From contig JAKFWK010000002.1 of the NCBI GenBank assembly GCA_021732045.1, positions 617,824 to 681,823 of the forward strand: a stretch of DNA of 64,000 nucleotides, read 5' to 3'. Below, in pieces: positions 1-8,475 of this stretch. Both the position numbers and the translations under genes were made by a program. Below the pieces are notes generated by a model. The model saw only the letters and a list, made by a program, of their open reading frames with translations. It ran no database searches and had not been told where the DNA came from. The DNA comes from Sulfurimonas sp. (GTDB taxonomy: Bacteria > Campylobacterota > Campylobacteria > Campylobacterales > Sulfurimonadaceae). Every line of letters starts with the position of its first letter. Position 1 is the first letter of the stretch.

Positions 1-249
1 GTCAAAATGGTTCGAGCTCTTTTTAGACACACAACCACAAGAAAATATCTTGAAGATGCTTTTTATGAGATTAACAAACACATAAATGGTCGCATACTTA
101 TCTACACAGAACTAAGTGAGGCTTTTCCTTCATCTAAAACTATTTTTGACGAGTATATAGTTAAGGCCAATAAAATTATGAAGACACTTAAGCAGATTGC
201 AGAAGACTTTGAAGAGATAGAAGTAACTGATGATCCAATATCTATTTAG
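1..249 (+). CDS. Unidentified protein, probably 3' part of a longer gene
   Basis: The reading frame is open from the first base of the window. The first ATG (position 7) may be an internal methionine, so the true start is probably outside the window. About 80 residues are visible. They are helical and charged, with an acidic C-terminus ending in DDPISI, and show no membrane segment. I do not recognise the family. The gene ends just before a strong bidirectional terminator that it shares with the converging pgpA gene. Confidence 0.55.
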   Translation, partial: VKMVRALFRHTTTRKYLEDAFYEINKHINGRILIYTELSEAFPSSKTIFDEYIVKANKIMKTLKQIAEDFEEIEVTDDPISI

Positions 250-259
250 AGTATCTTTA

Positions 260-290
260 CTCTCACAACATTGAAGTTGTGAGAGTTTTT
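260..290 (+). terminator. Rho-independent terminator between converging genes
   Basis: A perfect 10-bp stem (260-269 with 276-285, CTCTCACAAC/GTTGTGAGAG) encloses a 6-base loop and is followed by five T residues. It serves the upstream plus-strand gene. Its right edge overlaps the stop codon of the minus-strand pgpA gene. It could work in both directions, but the minus-strand T run is weak. Confidence 0.85.
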
Positions 291-795
291 AAAGCATAGT
301 TTGAATCTGAAGAATACCTTGCCAAATGGCAGCGCTTAGTATTCCAGCAACAAATCCAGCAACAATGTCATCACCCATTACTCCAATTCCACCTCTTGCT
401 TCTCTGTCTAATCTTCCGATTATTGAGGGTTTTGTTATATCGAAATATCTAAATAGAACAAAAGAGAGCAGGCTTTGAACTAAAAATCCATTTTGAAAAT
501 TTCCTATCTGATCTGCACTTATCGAGATAGCTGGAGCAACGCTAAGCGCAAACCACATGCCGGCAAGTTCATCAATGACTATTCTCTTGTCATCATGAGT
601 GCCACTAACGCTTTCGTATCTATTAATCTCACGAATAGCAATTATAGTAATAAGAAGAGCTGCTAAAAAAAGTGTTTGAGCACTAAAATATATAAGTATT
701 GCCATTCCAACAGGAAGAGAAACGATAGTTCCAACCGTTCCTGGAGCTTTTGGAAAAAGCCCGCTGTATCCTAAAGTTATAAAAAACCAGTTCAT
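289..795 (-). CDS. pgpA: Phosphatidylglycerophosphatase A
   Basis: This membrane phosphatase removes the phosphate from phosphatidylglycerophosphate to give phosphatidylglycerol. The 168-residue protein shows the family's conserved blocks: PKAPGTVGT at 15-23, DELAG at 75-79, FRYFDITKP at 115-123 and the glycine/aspartate-rich GGIGVMGDDIVAG at 135-147. Three or four hydrophobic segments fit an inner-membrane protein, and the length is normal for PgpA. The ATG at 793-795 is preceded by a strong AAGGAAG ribosome binding site. The gene is transcribed alone, away from dapE. Confidence 0.92.
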   Translation of the reverse strand: MNWFFITLGYSGLFPKAPGTVGTIVSLPVGMAILIYFSAQTLFLAALLITIIAIREINRYESVSGTHDDKRIVIDELAGMWFALSVAPAISISADQIGNFQNGFLVQSLLSFVLFRYFDITKPSIIGRLDREARGGIGVMGDDIVAGFVAGILSAAIWQGILQIQTML

Positions 796-838
796 TATCT
801 TCCTTTTTTGCGAATTGTATCATTTTCTATAATAAACA

Positions 839-938
839 CTGATGCTACCCACTAAAACGAATAAGTCCGTTTTAGTGAAAGGGACTTATCATCTCTTCCA
901 GCCCTCTAAAGCTACAAAAAAACTCGTTTTTCGAGAAC
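839..938. repeat. Dispersed structured intergenic repeat, copy 1
   Basis: This roughly 95-base element matches 12122-12217 at about three quarters of positions. It begins with a hairpin (stem CACTAAAACG/CGTTTTAGTG, 850-877) whose loop carries ATAAGTCC. That loop is exactly complementary to GGACTTAT at 882-889, so a pseudoknot is possible. A conserved AAAGCTAC block and a second small hairpin around 922-936 follow. It lies between pgpA and dapE, which point away from each other. The strand of activity is unknown. Confidence 0.7.
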
Positions 939-952
939 TATAATGATACAAT
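939..952 (+). promoter_or_regulatory. Probable dapE promoter -10 region
   Basis: TATAAT at 939-944 is followed by an overlapping second candidate, TACAAT. Either would place the transcript start about 25-30 bases before the dapE ATG. No clear -35 box is seen, which is usual for sigma-70 promoters in Campylobacterota. The site abuts the end of the dispersed repeat. Confidence 0.4.
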
Positions 953-981
953 TGTGCCAAAAAAACAAAAAAAGCTGAAAA

Positions 982-2079
982 ATGACAACAATAGAACTAT
1001 TAAAGTATATGATAGAAGCAAAAAGTGAAACACCAGATGATGGTAGACTTTTGGAGTTTATAGAGGGGTATTTACCGGAGTTTACACCGATAAGAGTAGA
1101 TGTAGAAGATGTTAAAAACTTGTTTATTTATAAAAAGTTTGGTGATGGAGAACATCTCTGTTTTGCTGGACATGTAGATGTTGTTCCAGCAGGTAAAGGG
1201 TGGGATAGTGACCCATACAAGGCGACTGAAATAGATGGTTTTATCTATGGCCGTGGAGCGCAGGATATGAAAAGTGGCGTTTGTGCTTTTACTCAGGCCG
1301 TTAAAGAAGCCAAGAACTTTAAAGGAACCATCTCTCTTTTGCTTACATCAGACGAAGAGGGTGATGCAGTAAATGGCACCGTAAAAGTGCTTGAGTATCT
1401 AAAAGAAAATAGTCTGCTTCCAGATGCAGTTGTTGTTGCTGAGCCGACTTGCGAGGCACTATTTGGTGATGCTATAAAAGTTGGACGCCGTGGCTCAATA
1501 AATGGATATATAACTATAAAAGGGAAGCAAGGCCATGCCGCATATCCTGAAAAAGCGATCAATCCTATCCATAACATAGCTGGTGTTTTGCATAAAATGG
1601 CTGGTGTAGATCTTGATAATGGAGATGAATTTTTCTCTCCTAGCAAGTTTGTGATAACGGACATTCGCGCAGGAATGCAAGTGACAAATGTAACTCCAAA
1701 CGAACTCACAATGATGTTTAATGTTAGAAATACAACCATTACAACAAAAGAGGACATAAGAAACTTTGTGGCTAAAAATCTATCTGGGCTTGATTATGAG
1801 TTGCGTCTAGTACAAGGTTCTCACCCTTTTAAAACAGATACGAACACAAAATTGGTAAAGAAGATAGATGAAGCAATTATGGATATTGTGGGATTTAAGC
1901 CAAAACACTCCACGGCAGGAGGAACATCTGATGCTAGATTTATAGCGCCTCTTGGCATCGAGGTGATTGAATTTGGCGTTAAAAATGATACAATTCACTC
2001 CGTAAATGAGAGAACAGGCATAAAAGAAGTTGAAGATTTGTATGCTATTTTTAAAAAATTAATAGAGATTTGGGAGTAA
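982..2079 (+). CDS. dapE: Succinyl-diaminopimelate desuccinylase
   Basis: This zinc-dependent M20 peptidase-family enzyme hydrolyses N-succinyl-LL-diaminopimelate to LL-diaminopimelate and succinate, in lysine and peptidoglycan precursor synthesis. The 365-residue protein shows the metal ligands and catalytic residues in order: H64 and D66 in FAGHVDVVP, D95 in GRGAQDMK, E125-E126 in TSDEEGD, and a late His near 339 in IHSVNERTG. The substrate-binding GGTSDAR block lies near residue 312. It starts at the ATG without a strong Shine-Dalgarno and is followed after 4 bases by the thioredoxin-like gene, so the two are probably co-transcribed. Confidence 0.95.
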   Translation: MTTIELLKYMIEAKSETPDDGRLLEFIEGYLPEFTPIRVDVEDVKNLFIYKKFGDGEHLCFAGHVDVVPAGKGWDSDPYKATEIDGFIYGRGAQDMKSGVCAFTQAVKEAKNFKGTISLLLTSDEEGDAVNGTVKVLEYLKENSLLPDAVVVAEPTCEALFGDAIKVGRRGSINGYITIKGKQGHAAYPEKAINPIHNIAGVLHKMAGVDLDNGDEFFSPSKFVITDIRAGMQVTNVTPNELTMMFNVRNTTITTKEDIRNFVAKNLSGLDYELRLVQGSHPFKTDTNTKLVKKIDEAIMDIVGFKPKHSTAGGTSDARFIAPLGIEVIEFGVKNDTIHSVNERTGIKEVEDLYAIFKKLIEIWE

Positions 2080-2083
2080 GTTT

Positions 2084-2473
2084 ATGAGATATTTTCTTTT
2101 ACTAATAGTAATGATAAGTTCACTCAGCGCCGGACTAAACTGGTCAAGTGATTATGACGCGGCACTAAAACAAGCAGCAAAAGAGAAAAAAGATGTTTAT
2201 GTTTTTTTAGGTTCTGAGTATTGCCCATTTTGTGAAAAATTTAAAAAAGAAGTTTTATCACAAGATGAAGTTATAAAAAGATTAAAAAAAGATTTTGTGC
2301 TTGTTTATCTTTCAAGAGACATAGATGATATTCCACCTCACTTAGAGGTAAAACCTGTTCCAAGACACTATTTTTTAACAAAAAAAGGTGAAATAATCTA
2401 CACAACAATAGGAAGTAGAAGCAAAGAGGGCTTTTATGAACTATTAGATGAAGTAAAAGAAGCTAAAAAATAA
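2084..2473 (+). CDS. Secreted thioredoxin-fold protein with CPFC active site
   Basis: The 129-residue protein has an N-terminal signal peptide (hydrophobic residues 3-15, likely cleavage near SLSAG) and a thioredoxin_7-like domain. The redox motif C47-P-F-C50 is in the expected place, after a GSEY turn. It should act as a periplasmic thiol-disulfide reductant or oxidase, like SoxW- or DsbD-partner thioredoxins. The partner is not evident from the context: dapE is 4 bases upstream and ridA 12 bases downstream. Confidence 0.75.
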   Translation: MRYFLLLIVMISSLSAGLNWSSDYDAALKQAAKEKKDVYVFLGSEYCPFCEKFKKEVLSQDEVIKRLKKDFVLVYLSRDIDDIPPHLEVKPVPRHYFLTKKGEIIYTTIGSRSKEGFYELLDEVKEAKK

Positions 2474-2485
2474 AAAAGGAAAAGA

Positions 2486-2860
2486 ATGAAATTCATACAA
2501 ACAAACAGGGCTCCAGCCGCAATTGGTCCATACTCTCAAGCAGCTATAGTGGACAAGATGGTATTTACATCTGGGCAAATCGCGCTTACACCAGAGGGTG
2601 AAATGCTTGGGAATGATGTGGCATTGCAGACAAAACAGGTTCTTAAGAATCTAAGTGCTGTCCTGCAAGAGGCTGGAAGCTCACTACAAAATGTGGTAAA
2701 AACAACTATTTTTTTAAGCAGTATGGATGATTTTGCAACCGTAAACGAGATATATGCGGAAGCTTTCGGTTCTCATAAGCCGGTTCGCTCAACCGTTGCA
2801 GTTAAAACGCTACCAAGAAACGCATTAGTGGAAATAGATGCAATAGCACTAATTAAGTAG
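2486..2860 (+). CDS. ridA: RidA family reactive imine/enamine deaminase
   Basis: RidA hydrolyses reactive 2-aminoacrylate and related imines formed by PLP enzymes, protecting them from damage. The 124-residue length is typical. The conserved substrate-binding R101 (PVRSTV) and E116 (ALVEIDAIA) are present, as is the N-terminal APAAIGPYSQA segment. An AAAGGAAAAG ribosome binding site precedes the ATG. It is the last gene of the dapE operon and converges on the EAL gene. Confidence 0.92.
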   Translation: MKFIQTNRAPAAIGPYSQAAIVDKMVFTSGQIALTPEGEMLGNDVALQTKQVLKNLSAVLQEAGSSLQNVVKTTIFLSSMDDFATVNEIYAEAFGSHKPVRSTVAVKTLPRNALVEIDAIALIK

Positions 2861-2879
2861 ATATTAGAAAAACTATAAC

Positions 2880-4262
2880 CTACTCTAAACCGTAATCTTT
2901 AGCATTTTTTGGTTCTCCGTGATAGTATCCTTGGACATAGTCAACTCCAAGTTTTCTAACACACTCAAAAAGCTCTTTCGAGCTTACAAACTCAGCTATT
3001 GTCTTAACATTGACGCTTTTTGCAAATCCAACAAGCCCTCTTATCATTATCCTTGCTTTTTCAGCATCTAACAATCTCGTTGTTATTGTTCCATCAATTT
3101 TTATATAATCAATATCCAACTTAAATAGATTTGTAAAATTTGAATACCCACTACCAAAGTCATCTATAGATATTTTACAACCGTACTCTTTAACCATTTT
3201 GATAAAATTTTCAACTATTTTATATTCAACTATCTCTTCTGTTTCAACTATCTCAAAAGTAATTCTCTCTCCACCATACTTCTCAAGTCTATTCTTTATA
3301 TACTCAAGCATAGTTTTTGATTTTATATTTTCATATGTCAAATTAATTGATATTTCACAGCTATTATTGCCATAGACAATAAAAACTTTCTGCATCATCT
3401 GCCTTGTAAAAAACTCAAATGTTTTATCTTCTATTGCAGTATTTAAAAAATCAATTGGTGAGATTACCCTTCCATCAGGAAGCACAAGTCTTGCCAAAGC
3501 CTCATATTTAATTATTTCTTCAGTAGAAGCAGATACTATAGGCTGAAAATACGGGACAATATGACCATCATGAAGTGCAGTTTTGTATACTCTAAACTTG
3601 TCGAGAGTTGCCTTTTTAAGCTCTAATCCATCAGCATTTTTATCATAAATCTTATAACGAGATTTAGATAGCACGGCTTCTTGTATGGCTATATTGGCTC
3701 TATGATAAAGATGGTCTCTACCATACGAAACTCCGACTGTAAAATCTGATAAAATCTCACCATAAATTTTGGAATTATATACAGAATTATCAATATTGTT
3801 AAAAATAGAAAACTTTAGTATTGAAAAGTATCTATCAAAGAGCGCCTTATCTCTTACTAAAATAGCAAATTTCTGAAAGCTTATACTATAAAGAGAGACA
3901 CCACTCTCATTTATTATGGATTTTAGCTTACTAGCCTTGTCTGTAATAACTTCTTTTAATACCTCAGCCCCATACAACTGCTTGATAGCATCTGTTTGAT
4001 TAAGCTGAAAAACAATCAACATAGCCTCATCTTCCAGCAACTCTATATCTTCAATTAAAACTTCTCTGCCAGAAAGAGCGTCTATCTTTTCTACATTTTT
4101 TATTTCAAAGCTAATCTCTTCAAGATCTTTAGATTCCAGTATTGTATCAATCAATTGAAAAAATAGCATCTGCTGATTATCTGTGCTTTTTTTATAAAAA
4201 TCTTTTAATTTCTCAAGATAATCTAAAATATTTCTATCTTTGTTCATGATATTCCAAGCCAT
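2880..4262 (-). CDS. EAL-domain cyclic-di-GMP phosphodiesterase with degenerate GGDEF region
   Basis: The 460-residue protein ends in an EAL domain that should hydrolyse c-di-GMP. The signature EALARL (254-259), SINLTYENI, FEIVETEE (336-343), DDFGSG (367-372) and K388 of DYIKIDG carry most metal- and substrate-binding residues. The middle part (about 75-210) aligns in character with a GGDEF domain but lacks a GGDEF active-site motif. The N-terminus has no membrane segment. An alternative ATG lies 15 bases downstream, and neither start has a convincing ribosome binding site. The gene converges on ridA. Confidence 0.85.
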   Translation of the reverse strand: MAWNIMNKDRNILDYLEKLKDFYKKSTDNQQMLFFQLIDTILESKDLEEISFEIKNVEKIDALSGREVLIEDIELLEDEAMLIVFQLNQTDAIKQLYGAEVLKEVITDKASKLKSIINESGVSLYSISFQKFAILVRDKALFDRYFSILKFSIFNNIDNSVYNSKIYGEILSDFTVGVSYGRDHLYHRANIAIQEAVLSKSRYKIYDKNADGLELKKATLDKFRVYKTALHDGHIVPYFQPIVSASTEEIIKYEALARLVLPDGRVISPIDFLNTAIEDKTFEFFTRQMMQKVFIVYGNNSCEISINLTYENIKSKTMLEYIKNRLEKYGGERITFEIVETEEIVEYKIVENFIKMVKEYGCKISIDDFGSGYSNFTNLFKLDIDYIKIDGTITTRLLDAEKARIMIRGLVGFAKSVNVKTIAEFVSSKELFECVRKLGVDYVQGYYHGEPKNAKDYGLE

Positions 4263-4372
4263 ATAATTTCTAAAATATTTATATAAAAAAATTATAAAAC
4301 TTTAGCACATATTGCTTTAATGGGTATTAATTTATTTATTGGTACAATTTTATTTTATAGGTCAGGGGCTAA

Positions 4373-5425
4373 ATGCTACTATATATTCATATCCCATTTT
4401 GTGACTCTAAGTGTTACTACTGTGCTTTTAACTCTTATGTTGATAAATTTCATCTCAAAAATAGCTATATGCAGGCACTCTGTAACCAACTGGAATTTGA
4501 ACTAAAAAGATTTGATGTAGTAGCCAAAGAGATAGAGGCACTCTTTATTGGTGGTGGAACTCCGTCTTGTGTTGAAGCAAAACTCTATAAAAAACTCTTT
4601 GAAATGCTTTCTCCATATTTAAAAGACGGTATCGAGATAACAACAGAAGCAAATCCAAATAGTGCGAATAAAGAGTGGCTAAGCCAGATGCACAACCTGG
4701 GTGTTAATCGCGTTAGTTTTGGCGTTCAGAGCTTCAATGATGCAAAACTAAAACTGCTAAACCGAGCGCACAGCTCAAAACAAGCAAAAGAGGCTATTAT
4801 AAACGCTAAAGAGGTTGGATTTACAAATATTTCACTAGACATAATCTACGCAACATTAGGTGACACAAAAGAACTCTTAGAAGAAGATTTGAGCATTGCA
4901 TTTTCTCTGCCTATAAATCACTTAAGCGCTTATGCTCTAACCATCGAAGAAGCAACACCCTTTGCTCTAAAACCATATATGTCGAAAGAGAGACTAACTA
5001 TAACAAAATGGCTGTTTAAGAAAATCGAAAAAGCTGGATTTAAACAATATGAAATTAGCAACTTTGGTTCTTATAAAAGCGTACACAATATGGGATACTG
5101 GCAATACAAAGATTATATAGGACTAGGTAGCGGTGCTGTTGGTAAAATGGATATGAATAGGTTCTATCCAACCACAAATCTCGAAGAATATATAATAAAT
5201 CCACTTGACATAAGAGTGGAGGTGCTAACAGAAGAAGATAAAAAAAGCGAACAAATTTTTCTAGGATTTCGTTCTTGTGTTGGCTTAAATAAAAACCTTT
5301 TAAATACAAATGAACTAAAAAGAGCAGATATTCTAGTTTATGAAAAAAAATTAACCCTAAAAGATGGTATATACTATAACAATAACTATCTTCTAGCGGA
5401 CGAGGTAGCACTCTTTATATCCTAG
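4373..5425 (+). CDS. hemW: HemW-type radical SAM protein (haem chaperone)
   Basis: This is a radical SAM protein of the coproporphyrinogen-oxidase-like group. The cluster motif C10xxxC14xxC17 is visible at the N-terminus, as are the GGGTPS motif and ITTEANP. The HNMGYW motif (about residue 235) fits HemW rather than true HemN, which is encoded separately at 26486-27853. HemW is thought to insert haem into respiratory enzymes rather than make it. Length 350 is normal. It ends 53 bases before the tat genes. Confidence 0.85.
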   Translation: MLLYIHIPFCDSKCYYCAFNSYVDKFHLKNSYMQALCNQLEFELKRFDVVAKEIEALFIGGGTPSCVEAKLYKKLFEMLSPYLKDGIEITTEANPNSANKEWLSQMHNLGVNRVSFGVQSFNDAKLKLLNRAHSSKQAKEAIINAKEVGFTNISLDIIYATLGDTKELLEEDLSIAFSLPINHLSAYALTIEEATPFALKPYMSKERLTITKWLFKKIEKAGFKQYEISNFGSYKSVHNMGYWQYKDYIGLGSGAVGKMDMNRFYPTTNLEEYIINPLDIRVEVLTEEDKKSEQIFLGFRSCVGLNKNLLNTNELKRADILVYEKKLTLKDGIYYNNNYLLADEVALFIS

Positions 5426-5478
5426 TTTAATTATTCTTTAGCTAAAATTCGCCCTATTATAATTTTTAAGGATTTTTT

Positions 5479-5871
5479 ATGTTTGGTATGGGTTTTTCAG
5501 AGATACTTCTTATCGCCATTGTAGCTGTAATTTTTCTTGGGCCAGATAAGCTTCCAAGCACAATGGTTCAAATAGCTAAATTTTTTAAACAAACAAAAGA
5601 AACGCTTGGTTCATTTAAAGACTCAATTGAGCAAGAAATGAATGTAAGAGAGCTAAAAGACGAAGCTCTGGCATACAAAAAAGAACTACTAGATGCAAGC
5701 AATACAGTTAAAAGTGCAACTGACACGAGATCTATTGCAGCAAAATTAACATCATTTGAAGATGACTCTTTTATGCACAATGATTCTCTTGATTCATCTA
5801 AAGAAAAAACGAACAAACCAGAAGAAGTGACTTTTAAAAAAAACAAAACTAAAGAAGATGTAAATGTTTGA
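5479..5871 (+). CDS. tatB: Sec-independent translocase subunit TatB
   Basis: The 130-residue protein has the Tat hallmark: one N-terminal membrane helix (FGMGFSEILLIAIVAVIFLG) followed by GPDKLP and an amphipathic helix rich in Lys and Glu. The FGMGFSEILLI start and the long variable tail fit TatB better than TatA. It acts with TatC in recognising twin-arginine signal peptides at the inner membrane. An AAGGA ribosome binding site lies 7 bases before the ATG. Its end overlaps tatC by 8 bases. Confidence 0.88.
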   Translation: MFGMGFSEILLIAIVAVIFLGPDKLPSTMVQIAKFFKQTKETLGSFKDSIEQEMNVRELKDEALAYKKELLDASNTVKSATDTRSIAAKLTSFEDDSFMHNDSLDSSKEKTNKPEEVTFKKNKTKEDVNV

Positions 5872-6685
5872 TGATATAAGACCTCACTTAGTTGAACTAA
5901 GAAAAAGATTAGTAATTTCTGTTGTGACTCTAATTGTTATGTTTTTTATTATGTTCTCTTTTAGCCAGGAACTGCTCACATGGTTGGTTCAGCCGCTGAA
6001 CGATGCTCTTGTCTCGGTCGGTAAACAATCTTTAACTGATGGCACTGCAAATTTTGCAATTGATGGAAAAGTTACTACAAACCAAATAGGCGGTGCATTT
6101 TTTGTGGCAATGACTGTTTCATTTTTTGCAGCGCTCATTGCTTCTTTACCAATCATTCTTGCTCAAATATGGCTTTTTGTGGCTCCAGCTCTTTATGCAA
6201 ACGAAAAAAAACTTATTATTCCTTTTGTAGTCGGCGGAACAGTAATGTTTGCACTTGGTGCCGCGTTTGCATACTATGTTGTAACTCCATTTGGTTTTGA
6301 CTTTCTAATCGCATTTGGTAGTTTCAAGTTCACTCCACTTATAAATATAGAAGATTATGTAGGCTTTTTTACAAAAATTATGTTTGGCTTTGGCATAGCG
6401 TTTGAACTACCTATTTTTGCATACGGTTTGGCTATCTTAGGTTTAGTTAATGATAAGCAGATGTCTGGATTTTTTAGATACGCTATTGTTATAATTTTTA
6501 TTATTTCAGCAATACTAACTCCTCCGGATGTTTTAACGCAATCTCTTATGGCAGTACCACTTGTAGTTTTATATGGGGTTTCCATAATAATAGTTAAATT
6601 TGTAAATCCTGCCGAAGATGAAGAAGAGGATGAGGATGAAGAAGACACAGAAGAGCCACTAGCGCTAGAGAATGATAACAAATAG
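5864..6685 (+). CDS. tatC: Sec-independent translocase subunit TatC
   Basis: This is the core receptor of the Tat export system. The 273-residue protein starts with the typical HLVELRKRL motif and has six hydrophobic segments. The conserved FFxA.PI and 'GFGIAFELPIFAYGL' blocks are visible. The C-terminus is an unusually acidic run of Glu and Asp (about 250-266). It overlaps tatB by 8 bases and queA by 14 bases, so tatB-tatC-queA is one transcription and translation unit. Confidence 0.95.
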   Translation: MFDDIRPHLVELRKRLVISVVTLIVMFFIMFSFSQELLTWLVQPLNDALVSVGKQSLTDGTANFAIDGKVTTNQIGGAFFVAMTVSFFAALIASLPIILAQIWLFVAPALYANEKKLIIPFVVGGTVMFALGAAFAYYVVTPFGFDFLIAFGSFKFTPLINIEDYVGFFTKIMFGFGIAFELPIFAYGLAILGLVNDKQMSGFFRYAIVIIFIISAILTPPDVLTQSLMAVPLVVLYGVSIIIVKFVNPAEDEEEDEDEEDTEEPLALENDNK

Positions 6686-7706
6686 TGCTTCTCTACTAAC
6701 TTCGAGTTATGATTTTTCTCTTCCAAAAGAGCTAATCGCAACTCATCCTGCTTCACCAAGAGATAGCGCAAAACTCTTGGTTTACATCAGAGAAACAGAC
6801 GAAATCATACACACAAACTTCTCTAATCTTGAGGAGTTTATCCCCAAAAATTGCGCCATTATTTTCAATGATACAAAAGTTATAAAAGCTAGACTTTTTG
6901 GTAAAAAAACAAGTGGTGCAAATATTGAACTTCTAATCAATAAGCCCTTAAATGCTCTTGATATAAGCGTTTATATTAGAGGCAAAATGAAAGTAGGCAG
7001 CGAACTTCTTTTTGATGAAAATTTAACTGCTATTGTTACCAAACTTAACGAGGACGGAAGCAGAATTGCACACTTCTTTGTTAATAAAAAACCTCTTAGA
7101 TTTGAGGAGTTGCTACCCATAATAGACAAAATTGGTCATATTCCCTTGCCACCATACATACAAAGAGAAGATAATAAAGAGGACGAGAGTGAATACCAAA
7201 GTGTATTCGCGAAAGAAGATGGAGCGGTTGCAGCTCCAACAGCTTCACTTCATTTCACAAAAGAGCAGCATGAGAGAGTCTGCTCGCGTTTTACTCACGC
7301 ATTTGTTACTCTGCATGTAGGAAGTGGGACATTTAAACCAGTTGAAACGGAGATTATCACAGATCATCCGATGCACTCCGAATACTACAGCATCTCCAGT
7401 GAAGCTAAAAATATACTGCTCTCAGATGCACCGATACTTAGCATTGGAACCACAACAACAAGAACAATTGAGTTTTATGCAAGAAACAAAAATCTGCAAA
7501 AAGGTGAAGCAAATCTATTTTTGCATCCAAACAATAAACCTCTTAGAGTAAACCATCTTTTAACAAATTTTCATCTACCAAAATCAACGCTATTGATGCT
7601 AGTTGCATCTTTTATTGGAGTAAATAAAACTCATGAATTATACAAAACGGCAATTGACAATGATTATAGATTTTACTCTTACGGCGATGCTATGTTAATC
7701 TTATAA
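6672..7706 (+). CDS. queA: tRNA preQ1(34) S-adenosylmethionine ribosyltransferase-isomerase
   Basis: QueA transfers and isomerises the ribosyl group of SAM onto preQ1-modified tRNA to form epoxyqueuosine. The 344-residue protein carries the family's DFSLPKELIATHPA start, the FNDTKVIKAR block, GHIPLPPYIQR and TASLHFT. The HVGSGTFKPV motif and the C-terminal NHLLTNFHLPKSTLLMLVAS block are also present. The start lies inside the tatC 3' end. The last 17 bases overlap the converging dprA gene. Confidence 0.95.
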   Translation: MITNSASLLTSSYDFSLPKELIATHPASPRDSAKLLVYIRETDEIIHTNFSNLEEFIPKNCAIIFNDTKVIKARLFGKKTSGANIELLINKPLNALDISVYIRGKMKVGSELLFDENLTAIVTKLNEDGSRIAHFFVNKKPLRFEELLPIIDKIGHIPLPPYIQREDNKEDESEYQSVFAKEDGAVAAPTASLHFTKEQHERVCSRFTHAFVTLHVGSGTFKPVETEIITDHPMHSEYYSISSEAKNILLSDAPILSIGTTTTRTIEFYARNKNLQKGEANLFLHPNNKPLRVNHLLTNFHLPKSTLLMLVASFIGVNKTHELYKTAIDNDYRFYSYGDAMLIL

Positions 7707-8475
7707 CAACTCCGTTAACCACTTTTATCTCTCCGTTAAGCTCTGCCTCAAAAACTCTATTTTGATACTTTTTCATAGCCTCTTCATAAGTTGGGTTTTT
7801 GCTGCAATAGAGAAGAAAATCATCCTCAACAATCGAACTGTTTTTACCTTTTAAAGTAGTGCTAAACATTGCTACAAACTCATCCATATCATAGATAGCT
7901 TTTGCTTTGCCATCTTTTAGCAGTTTATTTGTTCCTTCACTCTCACCTAGTCGCTGTGGAAGTACAAAAATCTCTTTTTTCATCTTTAGTGCAAACTCAA
8001 CGCTTCTCATGGTTCCGCTATCTATATCTGCTTCACCGACAACTAAAGCATCACCAAGTGCCACTACTAGCTCATTTCTAACAACAAAACTCCATGGCGT
8101 TGCTTTAAAACCAGCATCAAATTGGCTAAGCAACAGTCCATCTTTAGCAATATCTTCTAAAAGATTTTTATTTATAGCAGGGTATCTCACATCAATACCG
8201 CAAGGCAAAACAGCTATAGTATTTGATGCTCCGGCCCCACTGTGCGAGAGTGCATCCACACCCATGGCTCCGCCACTAACGATACAAACTCCATTTTTTG
8301 AGAGTAAAGATGAGAGTTTTTGGATTTGAGTACGAGAGTATTGTGTTGGCTTTCTACTGCCAACTATAGAAATTTTTGTTCTTTTTAGAAGTTCAAGATT
8401 TCCATCGTAAAAAAGTTTTTCAGGATAGCTTTTCATAGATAAGAGCTCTGTGATTTTATCTCGAATAACACTCAT
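7690..8475 (-). CDS. dprA: DNA processing protein DprA (short form)
   Basis: DprA loads RecA onto incoming single-stranded DNA during natural transformation. At 261 residues it is the short type seen in Helicobacter and relatives, with the Rossmann-like core: IVGSRKPTQYSR, then IVSGGAMGVDALSH and VLPCGID. A short C-terminal winged-helix-like segment follows. The ATG follows directly on the stop codon of the upstream deacetylase-family gene, so the two form an operon. The 3' end overlaps queA by 17 bases in convergent orientation. Confidence 0.92.
   Translation of the reverse strand: MSVIRDKITELLSMKSYPEKLFYDGNLELLKRTKISIVGSRKPTQYSRTQIQKLSSLLSKNGVCIVSGGAMGVDALSHSGAGASNTIAVLPCGIDVRYPAINKNLLEDIAKDGLLLSQFDAGFKATPWSFVVRNELVVALGDALVVGEADIDSGTMRSVEFALKMKKEIFVLPQRLGESEGTNKLLKDGKAKAIYDMDEFVAMFSTTLKGKNSSIVEDDFLLYCSKNPTYEEAMKKYQNRVFEAELNGEIKVVNGVVIRLT

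Noticed and set aside
1293..1757. Long minus-strand frame inside dapE, and similar antisense frames elsewhere
   Set aside because: They are shadows of strongly supported genes, with no ribosome site or family resemblance.
5458..5463. TATAAT upstream of tatB as promoter
   Set aside because: The predicted transcript start would fall at or after the ribosome binding site, leaving no usable leader. The tat genes are more likely read from upstream.
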